Source of the DNA: Streptomyces sp. WAC05374 | GTDB lineage: Bacteria; Actinomycetota; Actinomycetes; Streptomycetales; Streptomycetaceae | Assembly: GCF_004353505.1 (NCBI RefSeq) | Contig: NZ_SMNQ01000001.1 | Span: 62,001-126,000, forward strand | Length of the DNA: 64,000 bases | Direction of reading: 5' to 3' | Shown: piece after piece, positions 15,153 to 26,665 of the stretch | How the letters are laid out: each line of letters starts with the position of its first letter | Position numbering within the stretch: position 1 is the stretch's first letter | The notes under the pieces: model-generated | What the model was told of the DNA's origin: nothing | Database searches by the model: none | Seen by the model: only the letters and a program-made list of their open reading frames with translations | Translations under genes and position numbers: made by a program

Positions 15153-16243
15153 CTACAGATTCGAGAGCTGCCAGGCGGAGGGAAGGGTGATCCGCGCCGC
15201 AGCGGAAGTGCGGATTGCGATGAGCCCGTCGGGGGCTGGCCCCGTCGCGTGGTTGAAGCGCACCCCGCCGCCGGAGAACGCCGCGCCGATAAAGCTCACC
15301 ACGCCGCCGGAGAACGCCGCGCCGTCGAAGGACACTATGCAGCCGGAGAATGTCGCCTCGGCGAAGTACACCTCGCCGCCGGAGAACGTCGCGCCGAAGA
15401 AGGACACCACGCAGTCACCGGAAAACGTCGCGCCGGAGAAGGACACGCAGTCATCGGAGAACGTCGCGCCGTCAAAAATCACCGCGCCGCCGGAGAACGT
15501 CGCGCCGTCGAAGGACACTCTGCCGTCGAACGTCGCGCCGGAGAAGGACACCCTGCCGCGGGAGAAGTCCGCGCCCGCGAAGGACACTTTGCCGTCAATG
15601 GTGACGCCAGTGAGGTCGAGGTCGCAGCCTTGCCAGGAGCGTGGGTTCCCCGAGGACGACGGTAATGATCGCCGATGAGGCGCAGGATTGTGTGCCGGAC
15701 CTTCCGGAGGGCCAGGAAGCGGTGGTGCTCTTCCTGGTGGTCAGGGTCGTCGCCGGGGTCAGGGGTGAAGGGGAGTTGGAGGTAGGCGCACAGGACGTCA
15801 ATGCAGGTCTGGCGCAGGCTGTCGTCGGGGGCGTCGTCGGCGAGTCCGGCCAGGGCGTGGACGCCGCCGAGCCGGACGGCAGCGGAGTCCGAGCCGAGTC
15901 GCTCGACGGCCTGGGAGAAGCGTTCGGTGTGGAGCCGGGTAGCCTCGCGGTGCGCCCCGGCCTCATCAACGCGCTGGCGGCGGTAGGCGACGACCAGAGC
16001 GACGAGCGCGCCGGCCCCGGCGACCACGCCGAAGGAGAGCTTGACCAGGTCGAAGAGCGTCTTGGCGTCGAGCTTCGCGGTGGTGTCGATCTCCTTGAAG
16101 TTCAGGAGGTACACCAAGCCGTCGAAGACGCCTCCGGCCACGACGACCGCGGCGACGAAGGTGACGGTCAGGGCCCGGCCGACTCTCCATAGCCGCAATT
16201 CCCGGTCGTCCGAGGTCGGTCGCGGTCGTCGATTGGCTGTCAT
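15153..16243 (-). pseudogene. frameshifted membrane protein with beta-helix repeats
   Basis: The N-terminal frame (ATG 16243) has two hydrophobic segments (VTFVAAVVVAGGVFDGLVYLL and ALVALVVAY), a conserved cytosolic helix (REATRLHTERFSQAVERLGSD) and an HALAGLADDAP segment. The repeat domain (FSGATFSGG... units of A-x-F-x-G-A-x-F) lies in a second frame from about 15640 to the TGA at 15153. The junction needs one extra base within the CTCCTGG sequence near 15635-15640 to restore WQGCDLDLTGV. With that base it would be a normal pentapeptide-type membrane protein of unknown function. Confidence 0.7.
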
Positions 16244-16387
16244 GGGATGGAAGACAAGGCCCGGATGGCTGTGGTTGCAGCGCTTGGAGCGTCAGAGCAC
16301 GAGCGACCGTCTGCCTTGACGTCGTTGCGGTCCTCTTTCTCACTCCACCCCAGTCATTGGTTCTGGCGCCATGCGCTGGGCACGGTA

Positions 16388-16992
16388 CCGGGCATGCGGT
16401 GGTCGATCTGGTGCTCACCCTTGGTGCAGCCCGCGAAGCGGCAGGCCTTTCCGCCTACCACGCCGCAGCAGCGTCTGATGAGCATCCTGCACAGCGGAAC
16501 CCTGCGCGGGGCGCAGACCTTCGAGACCGACGCCCCGGAGATCTGCTTCAGCGAGGTCACCGAGGAGGCCCGCCGCGTCATGCTCCGGGAGGGCACCGGG
16601 CGGGGCCGGTACGAACCGGGGGCCTCCTGCTCCACCGCCAGCAGCTCATCGCCGCCGGAGCCCGGCCCCTCCTCCACGTCTCCCGCGAGGAGCGGGACCG
16701 GATGAGGGCCGCGCTGCCGCGGCCGACGTGCAACCGCTGCGTGGTCTACGAGCCGGATCCCGCGCGCGGTCGGGCGGACTGGCTGCACGAGCGCGAGTGG
16801 CGGATCTGCTTCGAAGACGGAACCGAACCCGTGCTGCCCGTCACGCCGCAGCTCGCCGCCGGTGTCATCGTCGGCACCCAGGGCTGGACGCCGCCGTCCC
16901 GCATCGTGAGCCTCGAGGAGAAGTCCGCCGCGTACGTGACCGCGGTGCTCAACGTCCGTCGCGCGATGCAGGAGAGCCCCGGCCTTCCGTGA
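16388..16992 (+). pseudogene. frameshifted hypothetical (DUF2971-like pattern)
   Basis: Frame 1 gives LMSILHSGTLRGAQTFETDAPEICFSEVTEEARRVML and reaches RYEPG. Frame 2 continues LLLHRQQLIAAGARPLLHV and DWLHEREWRICFEDG to TGA 16990-16992. Insertion of one T in the CCGGGGGCC run near 16620 would give the expected EPWGLLL, so a single-base deletion explains the break. The ICFSE ... EPWG ... GARP ... HEREWR order resembles proteins of the DUF2971/abortive-infection-like group, but I am not sure of the family. The start is unclear. Confidence 0.5.
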
Positions 16993-17006
16993 TCGGGCGT
17001 CCCGGT

Positions 17007-17203
17007 GTACTCACCCTATGTGAGCTTCGCCTGGCCCGCTGGTACTGGAGCGGCGGGCAGCTCGTATCGACGGCTACTTCGACATCCAGATGCAGCAGCC
17101 ATGGGAGACAGCCTGGCGCTGGGGCGGCGCCCTACCGGGAATAAGCGGCACCGTCCGCCCCGAGGACGTGTGGGAGGAGCTGCGTGGTGACGGCCGTGTC
17201 TGA
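17007..17203 (+). pseudogene. short frameshifted relic
   Basis: Gene-like sequence in two frames (LCELRLARWYWSGGQL, then RIDGYFDIQMQQPWETAWRWGG and VRPEDVWEELRGDG to TGA 17203). It begins directly after the previous gene and has no clear start. No function recognised. Confidence 0.35.
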
Positions 17204-17331
17204 GACGACCGCTTCCGGCAGCGTCCGTCCGGCGGCCTAGGCACTTCTGGCCCCCGGCGTCCCGGGCAGGAGGCCGCCCCAACGGTGCCGGACCCGGCTG
17301 CCGCCGAGCGCCAGGCGCTCATCGAGCGGTG

Positions 17332-17673
17332 GCCCGGACGCTGACGGCGTCGATCGCGTACCGTGACCAGTCCAGCCCGCCCCGGGAACCGAGTTCGTCA
17401 AGGACCAGGCGGTGGAGCTTGGCCCACACCGTGGCCTCGGTCCACTCGGTGATCCGGCGGAAGGCGGTCATTCCCGACAGGGCGAACCCCGGTGGCAGAT
17501 GGTTCCAGGTGCGAGCCCGAGGTAGCCATGATGATGATCGCGGCCGGCACCTCGCGATCCCCTCGCCGGCGATGCCTTCCGCTCTGCGGGCGGACCGGCG
17601 CCGGCGGCACCACTCGCTGGAACAACTGCCACAGGTCTTCCGGCACCATCCGCTCGACAAGCGCACCAGTCAT
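17332..17673 (-). pseudogene. IS5-family transposase N-terminal fragment
   Basis: It begins MTGALVERMVPEDLWQLFQRVVPP, the typical start of Streptomyces IS5-group transposases. It jumps frame near 17520 to WNHLPPGFALSGMTAFRRITEWTEATVWAKLHRLVLDELG and ends at AIDAVSVRA. The first catalytic Asp region is present, but the rest of the DDE domain is missing. A dead remnant. Confidence 0.8.
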
Positions 17674-17869
17674 CGCCCCAGGCTGCCGCAAGATCACGCC
17701 AACTGGGATGACTTCTCAGCACCTGCTCGGCGCAAGCAGGCAGTGCCCACCGTTTCGGGACCACTCCCCCCTAGGCTGCGGGCATGACTGGCGTCCTTGG
17801 AGCGACACACAGCGGCCCTCACCCGTTGCCCGTCGGAGACGGACCCGCCTGTCGCGCGGAGGCACGTGC

Positions 17870-18037
17870 ATGAAAGTCCTGTCCCAGCGCGGTATGCGTC
17901 GCATCATCGTCGCTCTCACGATGTTGGCCGTGGCCTTGGTCGCTGCTGGTGCCCTGGCTGGTTGGCTTTGGCTGGTGGGGATCGGCGCGTGGCTGCTGAT
18001 CACGGCATTCCTGCTAGAACTGATCTATCGGCCCTGA
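17870..18037 (+). CDS. small membrane protein
   Basis: A 55-residue protein starting at ATG 17870 after a GCGGAGG ribosome binding site. A basic start (KVLSQRGMRRI) is followed by two adjoining hydrophobic segments (IVALTMLAVALVAAGALAG and WLVGIGAWLLITAFLLELI). This predicts a helical-hairpin inner-membrane microprotein. No family recognised. It stands alone among relics. Confidence 0.55.
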   Translation: MKVLSQRGMRRIIVALTMLAVALVAAGALAGWLWLVGIGAWLLITAFLLELIYRP

Positions 18038-18290
18038 GCGGCTCCGCCCGATTGCGGTCGCCGCTCAAAGTTCTCCGCGATCAGCCTGCATGGGTGAGTC
18101 TCCGCCATCAACGAACAGGCACCGCGGGTTTGCACCAGGCAGCGCCGTCGCTCCCCTTCCTGACGATTTTTCCTACGCATCAGGCGTTGTGCTCGTGATC
18201 GGCACGGGAAGGACTTTTCGCACAGCGCCACACGAACGGCGCTCTGAACCACGGTAGTTGGGGCCGGAAACGAACCCGGGGAGATCTCTG
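18038..18290. other. spacer without a visible gene
   Basis: No supported coding region or hairpin. The right end may hold the old promoter of the secreted-protein relic. Confidence 0.3.
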
Positions 18291-18720
18291 TGCAAGCGGA
18301 CCCTGGCTGCAGCGACCGTCGCGTGCGGTGTCCTGCTGGCCGGCGGTTCCGCTCCCGCGGCGGGAGTCGAGGAGTCGTACGGGAACGGAGGAGCGTTCCT
18401 CACACAGGGTGTGCCGAAGGGCGCGGCGACCGTCGAGGAATTGGCAAGGGAGGTACCGAGGAGGTGCACGCACCCCGGCGAACAAGCTGTGCACGGGGAC
18501 GTGGAAGCACGCGGTGCGCACGGTGACCTCCACCGCGCGGCTGGCGGCACGCTCGCGTGGGGCTTCAAGCTGTCGCACACCGCGCGGGCGAACCTCGGGT
18601 CGACGGTGACGGTTGCCATCCCGGAGGCGTACGTCAACGGCAGGGCCATCAACCCGCCCTCCAGCCGCATACCTCGGCCAGCACGTACAACTTCCAGGGC
18701 AGCATGAGGAAGTACCACAC
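18291..18720 (+). pseudogene. multiply frameshifted secreted-protein gene
   Basis: A signal peptide (KRTLAAATVACGVLLAGGSAPAA) is readable at the start. It is followed by AFLTQGVPKGAATVEELAREV, then after a frame change NKLCTGTWKHAVRTVTSTAR, then after another GGTLAWGFKLSHTARANLGSTVTVAIPEAYVNGRAIN. A last piece (TSASTYNFQGSMRKYHT) reaches the end of the kdpD gene. The parts are in order, so this was an exported protein gene that now has at least three indels. Confidence 0.5.
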
Positions 18721-18733
18721 CCTTATAGGGCCT

Positions 18734-21278
18734 TCAGGTGGTGACGGTCGCCGGGAGGTCGGGGCTCGTCGGCGGATGGCCGGTAGCCGGTCGGAGGGTC
18801 AGGACCATCGTCAGGCCGCCACCGGGGGTGTCCTCGGCACTCAGGGTGCCTCCGACGGCCTCGGCGAAGCCGCGGGCCACGGCGAGACCGAGACCGACTC
18901 CGGCGCTGCCCGGGGCGTCGCCGTAGCGCTGGAAGGCCGCGAAGATACGGTCCTTTGCGTCGTCGGGGACGCCAGGGCCGCTGTCGATGACGCGGAGTTC
19001 GACGCGGTCGGCGATGGCGCTGGCCGACACCAGGACCGGCCGTGCCGTCGGTGCTGTACTTGACCGCGTTCTCGACGATGTTGGCGACCGTACGCTCCAG
19101 CAGTCCGCGGTCGACGGCGACCATGGGGAGCGATTCGGGAATGTCGAGCTCGACGCTGCCCTCCGGTACGCCGCCCAGCGCCATCGGCACCACTTCGTCC
19201 AGGTCCGTCTCGCCGATCAGCGGGGTGACCGTGCCCGTCTCCAGGCGGGACATGTCGAGGAGGTTGCCGACCAGGTGGTCGAGGCGGTCCGTGCCGACCT
19301 CGATGCTTTCCAGCAGCTCCGCCTGGTCCTCCTCGGACCAGTCGACGTCGTCGGAGCGCAGCGAGGTAACTGCGGCCTTGATGGCGGCCAAGGGCGTACG
19401 CAGGTCGTGGCTGACGGCCGCCAGCAGCGACGTGCGGATCTTGTTGCCCTCGGCGAGCTTGCGCGCCTCCTCGGCCTCGCCGACGAGCCGCTGCCGGTCC
19501 AGGACGACGGCGGCCTGGGCGGCGAAGGCGCCCAGCACCCGGCGGTCCTCGGCGGGCAGGGCTCGCCCGCACAGCGCGAGGGACATGCGGTCGCCGACCG
19601 GCATGTCGACATCGGCCGCCTCGGGCCGGGTGACCGGGTGGGGGCCGACGCTGCCGGCGCAATTCCACGGTTCGACGTCGCTCCCCCGCTCCAGCAGCGC
19701 GACCGACTCCATGGAGAACGTCTCACGGACCCTCTCCAGCAGGGCGTCCAGGCTCGACTCTCCGCGCAGGATGGTGCCGGCCAGGAAGGACAGCGTCTCG
19801 GACTCCGCGCGCAGCCGGGCGGCCTGGTGGGTCCGGCGAGCGGCGAGGTCGACCACGGAGGCAACGGAGATCGCCACCCCCACGAAGATCAGGAGGGCGA
19901 CCAGGTTCTTCGGGTCGGCGATGGTCAGCTCGTGGACAGGGGGCGTGAAGAACCAGTTGAGCAGCAGGGAGCCGACGGCCGCCGATGCCAGCGCCGGGAG
20001 CAGGCCGCCGAGCATGGCGGAGGCCACGGTGCAGGACAAGAACAGCAGCACGTCGTTGGCGAGGCCCAGATCGGCGTCGATGTGGGTCAGCAGCAGGGTG
20101 AGCAGCGCCGGCCCTGCCAGGCCGGTCAGCCAGCCCCAGATGGTGCGAGAGCGGCCGAGCCGTGTGGTGCGGGTGGTGGGCAGGCGGCGGCCCTTGGCGG
20201 CCTCGTCGTGGGTGACGATGTGGACGTCGAGGTCGGGGCCGGAGTCACGGGCGACGATGGCGCTGACGCCCGGTCCGAAGATGTACTGCCAGGAGCGCCG
20301 GCGGCTGACGCCCAGGACGATCTGGGTGGCGTTGACGCCGCGCGCGAATTCGAGCATGGCGGTGGGCACGTCGTCGCCGATGACGTGGTGGAAGGTTCCC
20401 CCCAGGTCTTCGATCAGGGCGCGCTGGACCGCGAGTTCCTTGGGCGAGGCGGCAGTCAGGCCGTCGCTGCGGGCGATGTAGACGGCGAGGACCTCTCCGC
20501 CCGCGCCCTTTTCCGCCAGCCGGACGGCCCGGCGGATGAGGGTGCGGCCCTCGGGGCCGCCGGTGAGGCCGACGACGATGCGTTCGCGGGACCCCCAGAT
20601 CTTCGAGACCCCGTGCTCGGTCCGGTACTCCTGCAGGTACTCGTCGACCCGGTCGGCGGTCCACAGCAGGGCCAGCTCGCGCAGCGCGGTGAGGTTGCCG
20701 GGGCGGAAGTAGTTGGAGAGGGCCGCGTCGACCTTGTCCGGCTGGTAGATGTTGCCGTGCGCCATGCGGCGGCGCAGCGCCTGGGGCGACATGTCGACCA
20801 GCTCGATCTGATCGGCGCGGCGCACCACCTCGTCGGGGACCGTCTCCCGCTGCCGTACGCCGGTGATCGATTCCACGACGTCGCCCAGCGACTCCAGGTG
20901 CTGGATGTTGACGGTGGAGATCACGTCGACGCCGGCGGCGAGCAGCTCCTCGACGTCCTGCCAGCGCTTGGCGTTGCGCGACCCGGGGACGTTGGTGTGG
21001 GCCATCTCGTCCACGAGGGCGACGGCGGGCCGACGGGCCAGGACGGCGTCGACGTCCATTTCGGTGAAGACGCTGCCCCGGTACTCGATCTCCCGGCGCG
21101 GGACCTGCTCCAGGCCGTGCAGCATCACCTCCGTACGGGGCCGGTTGTGGTGCTCGACGAACGCGACGACGCAGTCGGTACCGCGCTCCACGCGGCGGTG
21201 CGCTTCGGAGAGCATCGCGTAGGTCTTGCCGACGCCCGGCGCCGCGCCGAGGTAGATCCGCAGCTTGCCGCGTGCCAT
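18734..21278 (-). CDS. kdpD: potassium sensor kinase KdpD, frameshifted near C-terminus
   Basis: The N-terminal KdpD domain has Walker A GAAPGVGKT and the typical DEMAHTNVPGSRNAKRWQDVEELL. A USP-like domain (ERIVVGLTGGPEGRTLIRRAVRLAE) follows, then the four-helix membrane domain, a GAF-like region and the HisKA box SHDLRTPLAAI (His near residue 620). The N box (NIVENAVKYS) is in the same frame, but about residue 744 the frame breaks. The remaining ATPase motifs (IDSGPGVP, GVGLGLAVARG) lie in the frame 18734-19030. One extra base in GGCCGGTCC near 19045 would explain it. As written, the ATP-binding domain is split and the kinase should be dead. A sequencing error is equally possible. Confidence 0.88.
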
Positions 21279-21294
21279 GTTCTGTCTTCCGTTC

Positions 21295-21981
21295 CTACCT
21301 CTCGAAGCGGTAGCCCATGCCGGGCTCGGTGATGAGGTACCGCGGATGGGACGGATCCGCTTCCAGTTTCCGTCGCAACTGGGCCATGTAGACCCGGAGG
21401 TAGTTCGTCTTGCTGCCGTGGGTGGGCCCCCACACCTCCTGGAGCAGTCGTTTCTGGCTGATCAGCCGCCCGGGGTTGCTGATCAGGATTTCCAGGAGGT
21501 GCCATTCGGTGGGTGTCAGCCGGACGTCGCGGCTCCCGCGCCGGACCTTCTTCGCGACGAGGTCGACGGTGAACTCGTCGGTCGTCACGAGGGCCGTCTC
21601 GGCAGCCGCCGGGGGCGCCGCGTCCCCGCGGCGGGTGGCGGCTCGGAGTCTGGCCAGCAGCTCGTCCATGCTGAACGGTTTCGTCATGTAGTCGTCCGCG
21701 CCCGCGTCCAGGGCGCGGATCTTGTCCTCGAAGCCGTTGCGGGCGGACAGCACGAGGATGGGGACGCGGGTCCAGCCACGCAACCCCTTGATTACCTCGA
21801 TGCCGTCCATGTCGGGCAGGCCCAGGTCGAGGAGGACCGCGTCGAGCCGACGGGCCGCCGCGAGCCGGAGGGCGGTCGCTCCGTCGGGTGCGGCGTCGAC
21901 GTCGTACGTGCGTGCCTGCAGGTTGATCACCAGGGCGCGTACGAGCTGAGGGTCGTCCTCCACGACCAGCACCCGGGTCAT
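21295..21981 (-). CDS. kdpE: response regulator KdpE
   Basis: A 228-residue OmpR-family regulator. The receiver domain has acidic residues EDD near 8-10, the phospho-acceptor Asp in LLDLGLPDMDG, Ser/Thr in ILVLSAR and Lys in TKPF. The C-terminal winged helix ends in TNYLRVYMAQLRRKLE and GMGYRF. Phosphorylated KdpE activates kdpFABC when potassium is scarce. It lies 16 bases before kdpD, so the order here is E then D. It follows kdpC after a gap of about 110 bases. Confidence 0.95.
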   Translation of the reverse strand: MTRVLVVEDDPQLVRALVINLQARTYDVDAAPDGATALRLAAARRLDAVLLDLGLPDMDGIEVIKGLRGWTRVPILVLSARNGFEDKIRALDAGADDYMTKPFSMDELLARLRAATRRGDAAPPAAAETALVTTDEFTVDLVAKKVRRGSRDVRLTPTEWHLLEILISNPGRLISQKRLLQEVWGPTHGSKTNYLRVYMAQLRRKLEADPSHPRYLITEPGMGYRFER

Positions 21982-22093
21982 CGGCGTGCCGCCTTTCTCT
22001 CGTGAGGGATGGCCTGTGCTCGGGAGGCGGCGGCCCCGGGGGTGCTCGTGGCGCTCCGGGCCCGCCGACTCGCCCGTTCTCCCGGTAAGGCCA

Positions 22094-22771
22094 TCAGCTC
22101 TTGGCCAGTTCCTTCAGTGCGATGTTGAGCTTGAGGACGTTGACGCGGGGCTCACCGATGAAGCCGAGGATCCGGCCGTCGGTGTGCTCGGCGACGAGTT
22201 GCTCGACCTGCGCGACGTGGAGCTGGTTCTTCTCGGCGACGCGGTGGACCTGGAGCTTGGCGTACTCCGGGGAGATGTGGGGGTCCAGGCCGGAGCCGGA
22301 GGAGGTGACGGCGTCGGCCGGCACGTCGCCGGGCTTCACCTGGTAGGTGGCAGTGCTGTTGTCCTTCACGACGGCGGCCTTGGCGTTCTTCACCCACTGG
22401 AGCAGCTCGGCGTTGTCTCCGGCGCGGTTGGTGGCTCCGGAAAGGACCAGCTTGTACTGGGTGTTGACGGTGTTGGTGCCCAGGCCGTTGGACGGGCGCG
22501 GCTGGAACCACTTCAGGTCCGGCGCCGGGGTCTGCTCGCCCTCCTTCGCCGGCAGGTCGTAACGCTGGCCGATGAGTTCGGAGCCGACGACCTTGCCGTC
22601 GCTGCGGATCTCGGAGCCGTTGGCCTTGCCGGGGAACAGCCCCTGGGCGAGGCCGGTGACGGCCAGGGGGTAGAGCACCCCGGTGACCAGGGTGAGGACC
22701 AGCAGGGCGCGCAGCCCGGCACCGATCAGGCGTGCGGTGTTTCCTACGGACGTGTTCATGGTGGTCGTCAC
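22094..22771 (-). CDS. kdpC: potassium-transporting ATPase subunit C
   Basis: A 225-residue single-pass membrane subunit. The hydrophobic anchor ([22 protein letters not shown]) is followed by the conserved QRYDLP region and a C-terminal [15 protein letters not shown] and [10 protein letters not shown]. KdpC increases ATP affinity of the KdpFABC complex. The start overlaps the kdpB stop by four bases. Confidence 0.95.
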   Translation of the reverse strand: MTTTMNTSVGNTARLIGAGLRALLVLTLVTGVLYPLAVTGLAQGLFPGKANGSEIRSDGKVVGSELIGQRYDLPAKEGEQTPAPDLKWFQPRPSNGLGTNTVNTQYKLVLSGATNRAGDNAELLQWVKNAKAAVVKDNSTATYQVKPGDVPADAVTSSGSGLDPHISPEYAKLQVHRVAEKNQLHVAQVEQLVAEHTDGRILGFIGEPRVNVLKLNIALKELAKS

Positions 22772-24906
22772 CCGATGCCAGGGATGAGGGAGAGGAGCAG
22801 GTCGATGATCTTGATTCCGATGAATGGCGCGACGAGGCCGCCGAGGCCGTAGATGCCGAGGTTGCGGCGGAGCATCCGGTCGGCGCTCATGGGCCGGTAG
22901 CGCACGCCCTTGAGGGCCAGCGGCACCAGCGCGACGATGACCAGCGCGTTGAAGATCACTGCGGAGAGGATCGCCGACTCGGGCGAGGCCAGGCCCATGA
23001 TGTTGAGCTTGTCCAGTCCCGGGTAGGCGATCGCGAACATCGCGGGGATGATCGCGAAGTACTTCGCGACGTCGTTGGCGATCGAGAAGGTCGTCAACGC
23101 TCCCCGGGTGATGAGGAGTTGTTTGCCGATCTCGACGATTTCGATGAGCTTGGTGGGGTTGGAGTCGAGGTCTACCATGTTCCCGGCCTCCTTGGCGGCC
23201 GAGGTGCCGGTGTTCATCGCCACCCCGACGTCCGCCTGCGCGAGGGCCGGGGCGTCGTTCGTACCGTCACCGGTCATCGCGACGAGCTTGCCGCCGGCCT
23301 GCTCCCGCTTGATGAGGGCCATCTTGTCCTCGGGGGTGGCCTCGGCGAGGAAGTCGTCCACTCCCGCTTCCTCGGCGATGGCGCGGGCGGTGAGCGGGTT
23401 GTCACCCGTGATCATGACGGTCTTGATGCCCATGCGGCGCAGCTCGTCGAACCGCTCCCGCATGCCCTCCTTGACGACGTCCTTGAGGTGGATGACGCCC
23501 AGGATCCGTGCGCCCTTGTCGTCCTCGGCCGCCACGAGCAGCGGTGTGCCGCCGGCCTCCGAGATGCGGTTCGCGGTCTCGTCGGCGTCGTCGGCGACCT
23601 GGCCGCCGCGCTCCTCCACCCACGCGATGATCGAAGCCGTGGCGCCCTTGCGGACCTTGCGCCCGTCGATGTCCACGCCGGACATCCGGGTCTGGGCGGT
23701 GAAGGCGATCCATTCGGCGTGGGTCAGTTCGCCCTGGTGGCGCTCGCGCAGCCCGTACTTCTCCTTGGCCAGGACGACGACGGAGCGGCCCTCGGGCGTC
23801 TCGTCGGCGAGGGAGGAGAGCTGGGCGGCGTCCGCCACCTCAGCGGCCGTGGTGCCCTTGACGGGGACGAACTCTGCGGCCCGGCGGTTGCCGAGGGTGA
23901 TGGTGCCGGTCTTGTCGAGCAGCAGCGTCGACACGTCGCCCGCCGCCTCGACAGCCCGGCCCGACATGGCCAGCACGTTGCGCTGGACGAGCCGGTCCAT
24001 GCCCGCGATGCCGATCGCCGACAGCAGGGCGCCGATCGTGGTGGGGATCAGGCAGACCAGCAGGGCGACGAGGACGATCATCGAGGTCTGCGCGTCGGCG
24101 CCCGCGTAGATGGCGAACGGCTTCAGGGTCACCACGGCGAGCAGGAAGACGATGGTGAGCGAGGCGAGCAGGATGTTGAGCGCGATCTCGTTGGGGGTCT
24201 TCTGCCGTGCGGCACCTTCGACCAGGTTGATCATGCGGTCGATGAACGTCTCGCCGGGCTTCGTCGTGATCTTGATGACGATCCGGTCGGACAGCACCTT
24301 CGTACCGCCGGTGACGGCCGACCGGTCGCCGCCGGATTCGCGGATGACGGGGGCCGACTCGCCCGTGATGGCGGACTCGTCCACGGATGCCACGCCCTCG
24401 GCGACATCGCCGTCGCCCGGGATGATGTCGCCGGCCTCGCAGATGACGAGGTCGCCGATCCGCAGCTCGGTGCCGGGCACGCGCTCCTCACCGCTGTCGC
24501 TGAGACGGCGGGCGACCGTGTCGGTCTTGGCCTTGCGCAGCGTGTCGGCCTGGGCCTTTCCGCGGCCCTCGGCCACCGCCTCCGCCAGGTTGGCGAAGAT
24601 GGTGGTGAGCCACAGCCACACGGTGATCGCCCAGCCGAACCAGTCGCCGGGATTCTTCAGCGCCAGCAGCGTGGTGGCAACCGAGCCGACGAGTACCACG
24701 AACATGACGGGTGACTTGACCATCACCCGGGGGTCGAGCTTGCGGATCGCGTCCGGGAAGGAGGTGACCAGTTGCTTCGGGTCGAACAGGCCCCCGGCGA
24801 CACGGCCCGCGTCCGGCTTGTGACCGGTCGGCACATCATGGTGGGGCGCGGGGGCCGCAGAGGCCGTGGACATGGAGTTCTCTTGCTTCGTCACGTCGGT
24901 GGTCAT
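22768..24906 (-). CDS. kdpB: potassium-transporting P-type ATPase subunit B
   Basis: A 712-residue P-type ATPase with the phosphorylation site DKTGTITLG, the actuator motif TGESAPV and the hinge [19 protein letters not shown]. It powers potassium import through KdpA. The ATG at 24904-24906 overlaps the kdpA stop by four bases. An upstream in-frame extension is open for over 400 codons, but only the part after this ATG matches the family. The first ~35 residues are a low-complexity extension. Confidence 0.96.
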   Translation of the reverse strand: MTTDVTKQENSMSTASAAPAPHHDVPTGHKPDAGRVAGGLFDPKQLVTSFPDAIRKLDPRVMVKSPVMFVVLVGSVATTLLALKNPGDWFGWAITVWLWLTTIFANLAEAVAEGRGKAQADTLRKAKTDTVARRLSDSGEERVPGTELRIGDLVICEAGDIIPGDGDVAEGVASVDESAITGESAPVIRESGGDRSAVTGGTKVLSDRIVIKITTKPGETFIDRMINLVEGAARQKTPNEIALNILLASLTIVFLLAVVTLKPFAIYAGADAQTSMIVLVALLVCLIPTTIGALLSAIGIAGMDRLVQRNVLAMSGRAVEAAGDVSTLLLDKTGTITLGNRRAAEFVPVKGTTAAEVADAAQLSSLADETPEGRSVVVLAKEKYGLRERHQGELTHAEWIAFTAQTRMSGVDIDGRKVRKGATASIIAWVEERGGQVADDADETANRISEAGGTPLLVAAEDDKGARILGVIHLKDVVKEGMRERFDELRRMGIKTVMITGDNPLTARAIAEEAGVDDFLAEATPEDKMALIKREQAGGKLVAMTGDGTNDAPALAQADVGVAMNTGTSAAKEAGNMVDLDSNPTKLIEIVEIGKQLLITRGALTTFSIANDVAKYFAIIPAMFAIAYPGLDKLNIMGLASPESAILSAVIFNALVIVALVPLALKGVRYRPMSADRMLRRNLGIYGLGGLVAPFIGIKIIDLLLSLIPGIG

Positions 24907-26567
24907 GACGCCAGCCCTTCGGCGAGCGGTCCCAGCGCGAGGGCGGGGAAGTAGGTCAGGCCGGTGATGATCACAATGGTGCCGACGAGCAGCCCGGTGA
25001 ACAGCGGCTTCTCGGTGCGCAGGGTGCCCGCCGTCTTGGGCACCGGCGTCTGCTCGGCGAGCGAGCCGGCGAGTGCCAGCACGAACACCATCGGCACGAA
25101 CCGGCCGAGCAGCATGGCGAGCCCAATGGTGGTGTTGAACCACGGGGTGTCGGCGTTCAGTCCGGCGAAGGCGCTGCCGTTGTTGTTGGCTCCGGAGGTG
25201 TAGGCGTACAGGACCTCGGAGAAGCCGTGCGCGCCGCTGTTCGTCATGGAGTTCGCCGGGGTGTCCAGCGCCATGGCGGCGGCGGTGAAGCAGAGCACCA
25301 GTGCCGGGGTGACCAGGATGTAGCAGGCCGCGAGCTTGATTTCGCGGGTGGAGATCTTCTTGCCCAGGTACTCGGGGGTGCGGCCGACCATCAGGCCGGC
25401 GATGAACACCGCGATGATCGCCATGATCAGCATGCCGTACAGGCCGGAGCCGACGCCGCCGGGCGCGATCTCGCCCAGCATCATGCCGAGCATGGTGATG
25501 CCGCCGCCCAGGCCGGTGTACGAGGAGTGGAAGGAATCCACCGCGCCGGTGGAGGTCAGGGTGGTGGAGACCGCGAAGATGGACGAGGCGCCGATCCCGA
25601 AGCGCGTCTCCTTGCCCTCCATCGCGCCGCCCGCGGCCTCGAAGGCCGGACCATGGCCGGCGAACTCCGTCGCCCACATCAGCAGGACGAATCCGACCCA
25701 GATGGTCGCCATCGTGCCGAGGATCGCGTAGCCCTGCTTCAGCGAGCCGACGATCCGCCCGAAGGTCCGCGTGAGTGAGAACGGGATCAGCAGGATCAGG
25801 AAGATTTCGAAGAGGTTGGTGAAGCCGTTCGGGTTTTCGAAGGGATGGGCGGAGTTGGCGTTGAAATAGCCGCCTCCGTTCGTTCCCAGCTCCTTGATGA
25901 CCTCCTGGGAGGCGACGGCGCCGCCGTTCCACTGCTGCGAGCCGCCCATGAACTGGCCGACCTGGTGGATGCCTGCGAAGTTCTGGATGGCACCACAGGA
26001 GACCAGGATGATCGCACCGATGACGGAGATCGGCAGCAGGATCCGGACGACACCGCGCACCAGGTCGGCCCAGAAGTTGCCCAGTTCGCCGGTGCGGGAC
26101 CGGGTGAAGCCCCGTACGAGTGCGACGGCGACCGCGATGCCGACGGCGGCGGAGACGAAGTTCTGCACCGCCAGGCCACCGGTCTGGACGACGTGGCCCA
26201 TGGCCTGCTCGCCGTAGTACGACTGCCAGTTGGTGTTCGATACGAACGACGCGGCGGTGTTGAACGCCTGGTCCGGGTCGATCGACACGAAGCCGAGCGA
26301 GCCGGGCAGCGAGCCCTGGAGCCGCTGCAGGCCGTAGAGGAAGAGAACGCACACGGCCGAGAAGGCCAGCACACCGCGCAGGTAGGCGGGCCAGCGCATC
26401 TCGGCGTCAGGGTTGGCGCCAATGGCCTTGTAGATCCACTTCTCCACCCGCAGGTGCTTGTCGGAGGAGTAGACCCGGGCCATGTAGTCGCCGAGCGGAC
26501 GGTACGCGAGGGCGAGCGCGGCAATCAGGGCGAGCATTTGAAGCACGCCGGAGAGGAAAGGGCTCAT
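24903..26567 (-). CDS. kdpA: potassium-transporting ATPase subunit A
   Basis: A 554-residue channel-like subunit with about ten membrane segments and four selectivity-filter-type repeats ([61 protein letters not shown]). It forms the potassium pathway. The frame is intact and of normal length. It lies eight bases downstream of kdpF and overlaps kdpB. Confidence 0.96.
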   Translation of the reverse strand: MSPFLSGVLQMLALIAALALAYRPLGDYMARVYSSDKHLRVEKWIYKAIGANPDAEMRWPAYLRGVLAFSAVCVLFLYGLQRLQGSLPGSLGFVSIDPDQAFNTAASFVSNTNWQSYYGEQAMGHVVQTGGLAVQNFVSAAVGIAVAVALVRGFTRSRTGELGNFWADLVRGVVRILLPISVIGAIILVSCGAIQNFAGIHQVGQFMGGSQQWNGGAVASQEVIKELGTNGGGYFNANSAHPFENPNGFTNLFEIFLILLIPFSLTRTFGRIVGSLKQGYAILGTMATIWVGFVLLMWATEFAGHGPAFEAAGGAMEGKETRFGIGASSIFAVSTTLTSTGAVDSFHSSYTGLGGGITMLGMMLGEIAPGGVGSGLYGMLIMAIIAVFIAGLMVGRTPEYLGKKISTREIKLAACYILVTPALVLCFTAAAMALDTPANSMTNSGAHGFSEVLYAYTSGANNNGSAFAGLNADTPWFNTTIGLAMLLGRFVPMVFVLALAGSLAEQTPVPKTAGTLRTEKPLFTGLLVGTIVIITGLTYFPALALGPLAEGLAS

Positions 26568-26575
26568 GGAGGTGC

Positions 26576-26665
26576 TCAGAACCTCTCCGGCTTGACCAGG
26601 GCGAGGACCAGATAACCCAGCAGAGCGACGGCCACGACCAGGCCGACGATGTTCTCAGCGGTCAC
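26576..26665 (-). CDS. kdpF: potassium-transporting ATPase subunit F
   Basis: A 29-residue single-helix peptide starting with GTG 26663-26665: [28 protein letters not shown]. It has the usual length and ending of KdpF, a lipid-like stabiliser of the Kdp complex. It overlaps the preceding small ORF (GTG/TGA) and precedes kdpA. Confidence 0.92.
   Translation of the reverse strand: MTAENIVGLVVAVALLGYLVLALVKPERF

Noticed and set aside
18987..21332. A 781-codon open frame opposite kdpD
   Set aside because: High-GC antisense shadow of kdpD, which has clear domain motifs.
22768..26352. A 1194-codon open frame covering kdpB and much of kdpA
   Set aside because: Only the part after ATG 24906 matches KdpB. 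The upstream part is the out-of-frame shadow of kdpA, which is intact in its own frame.
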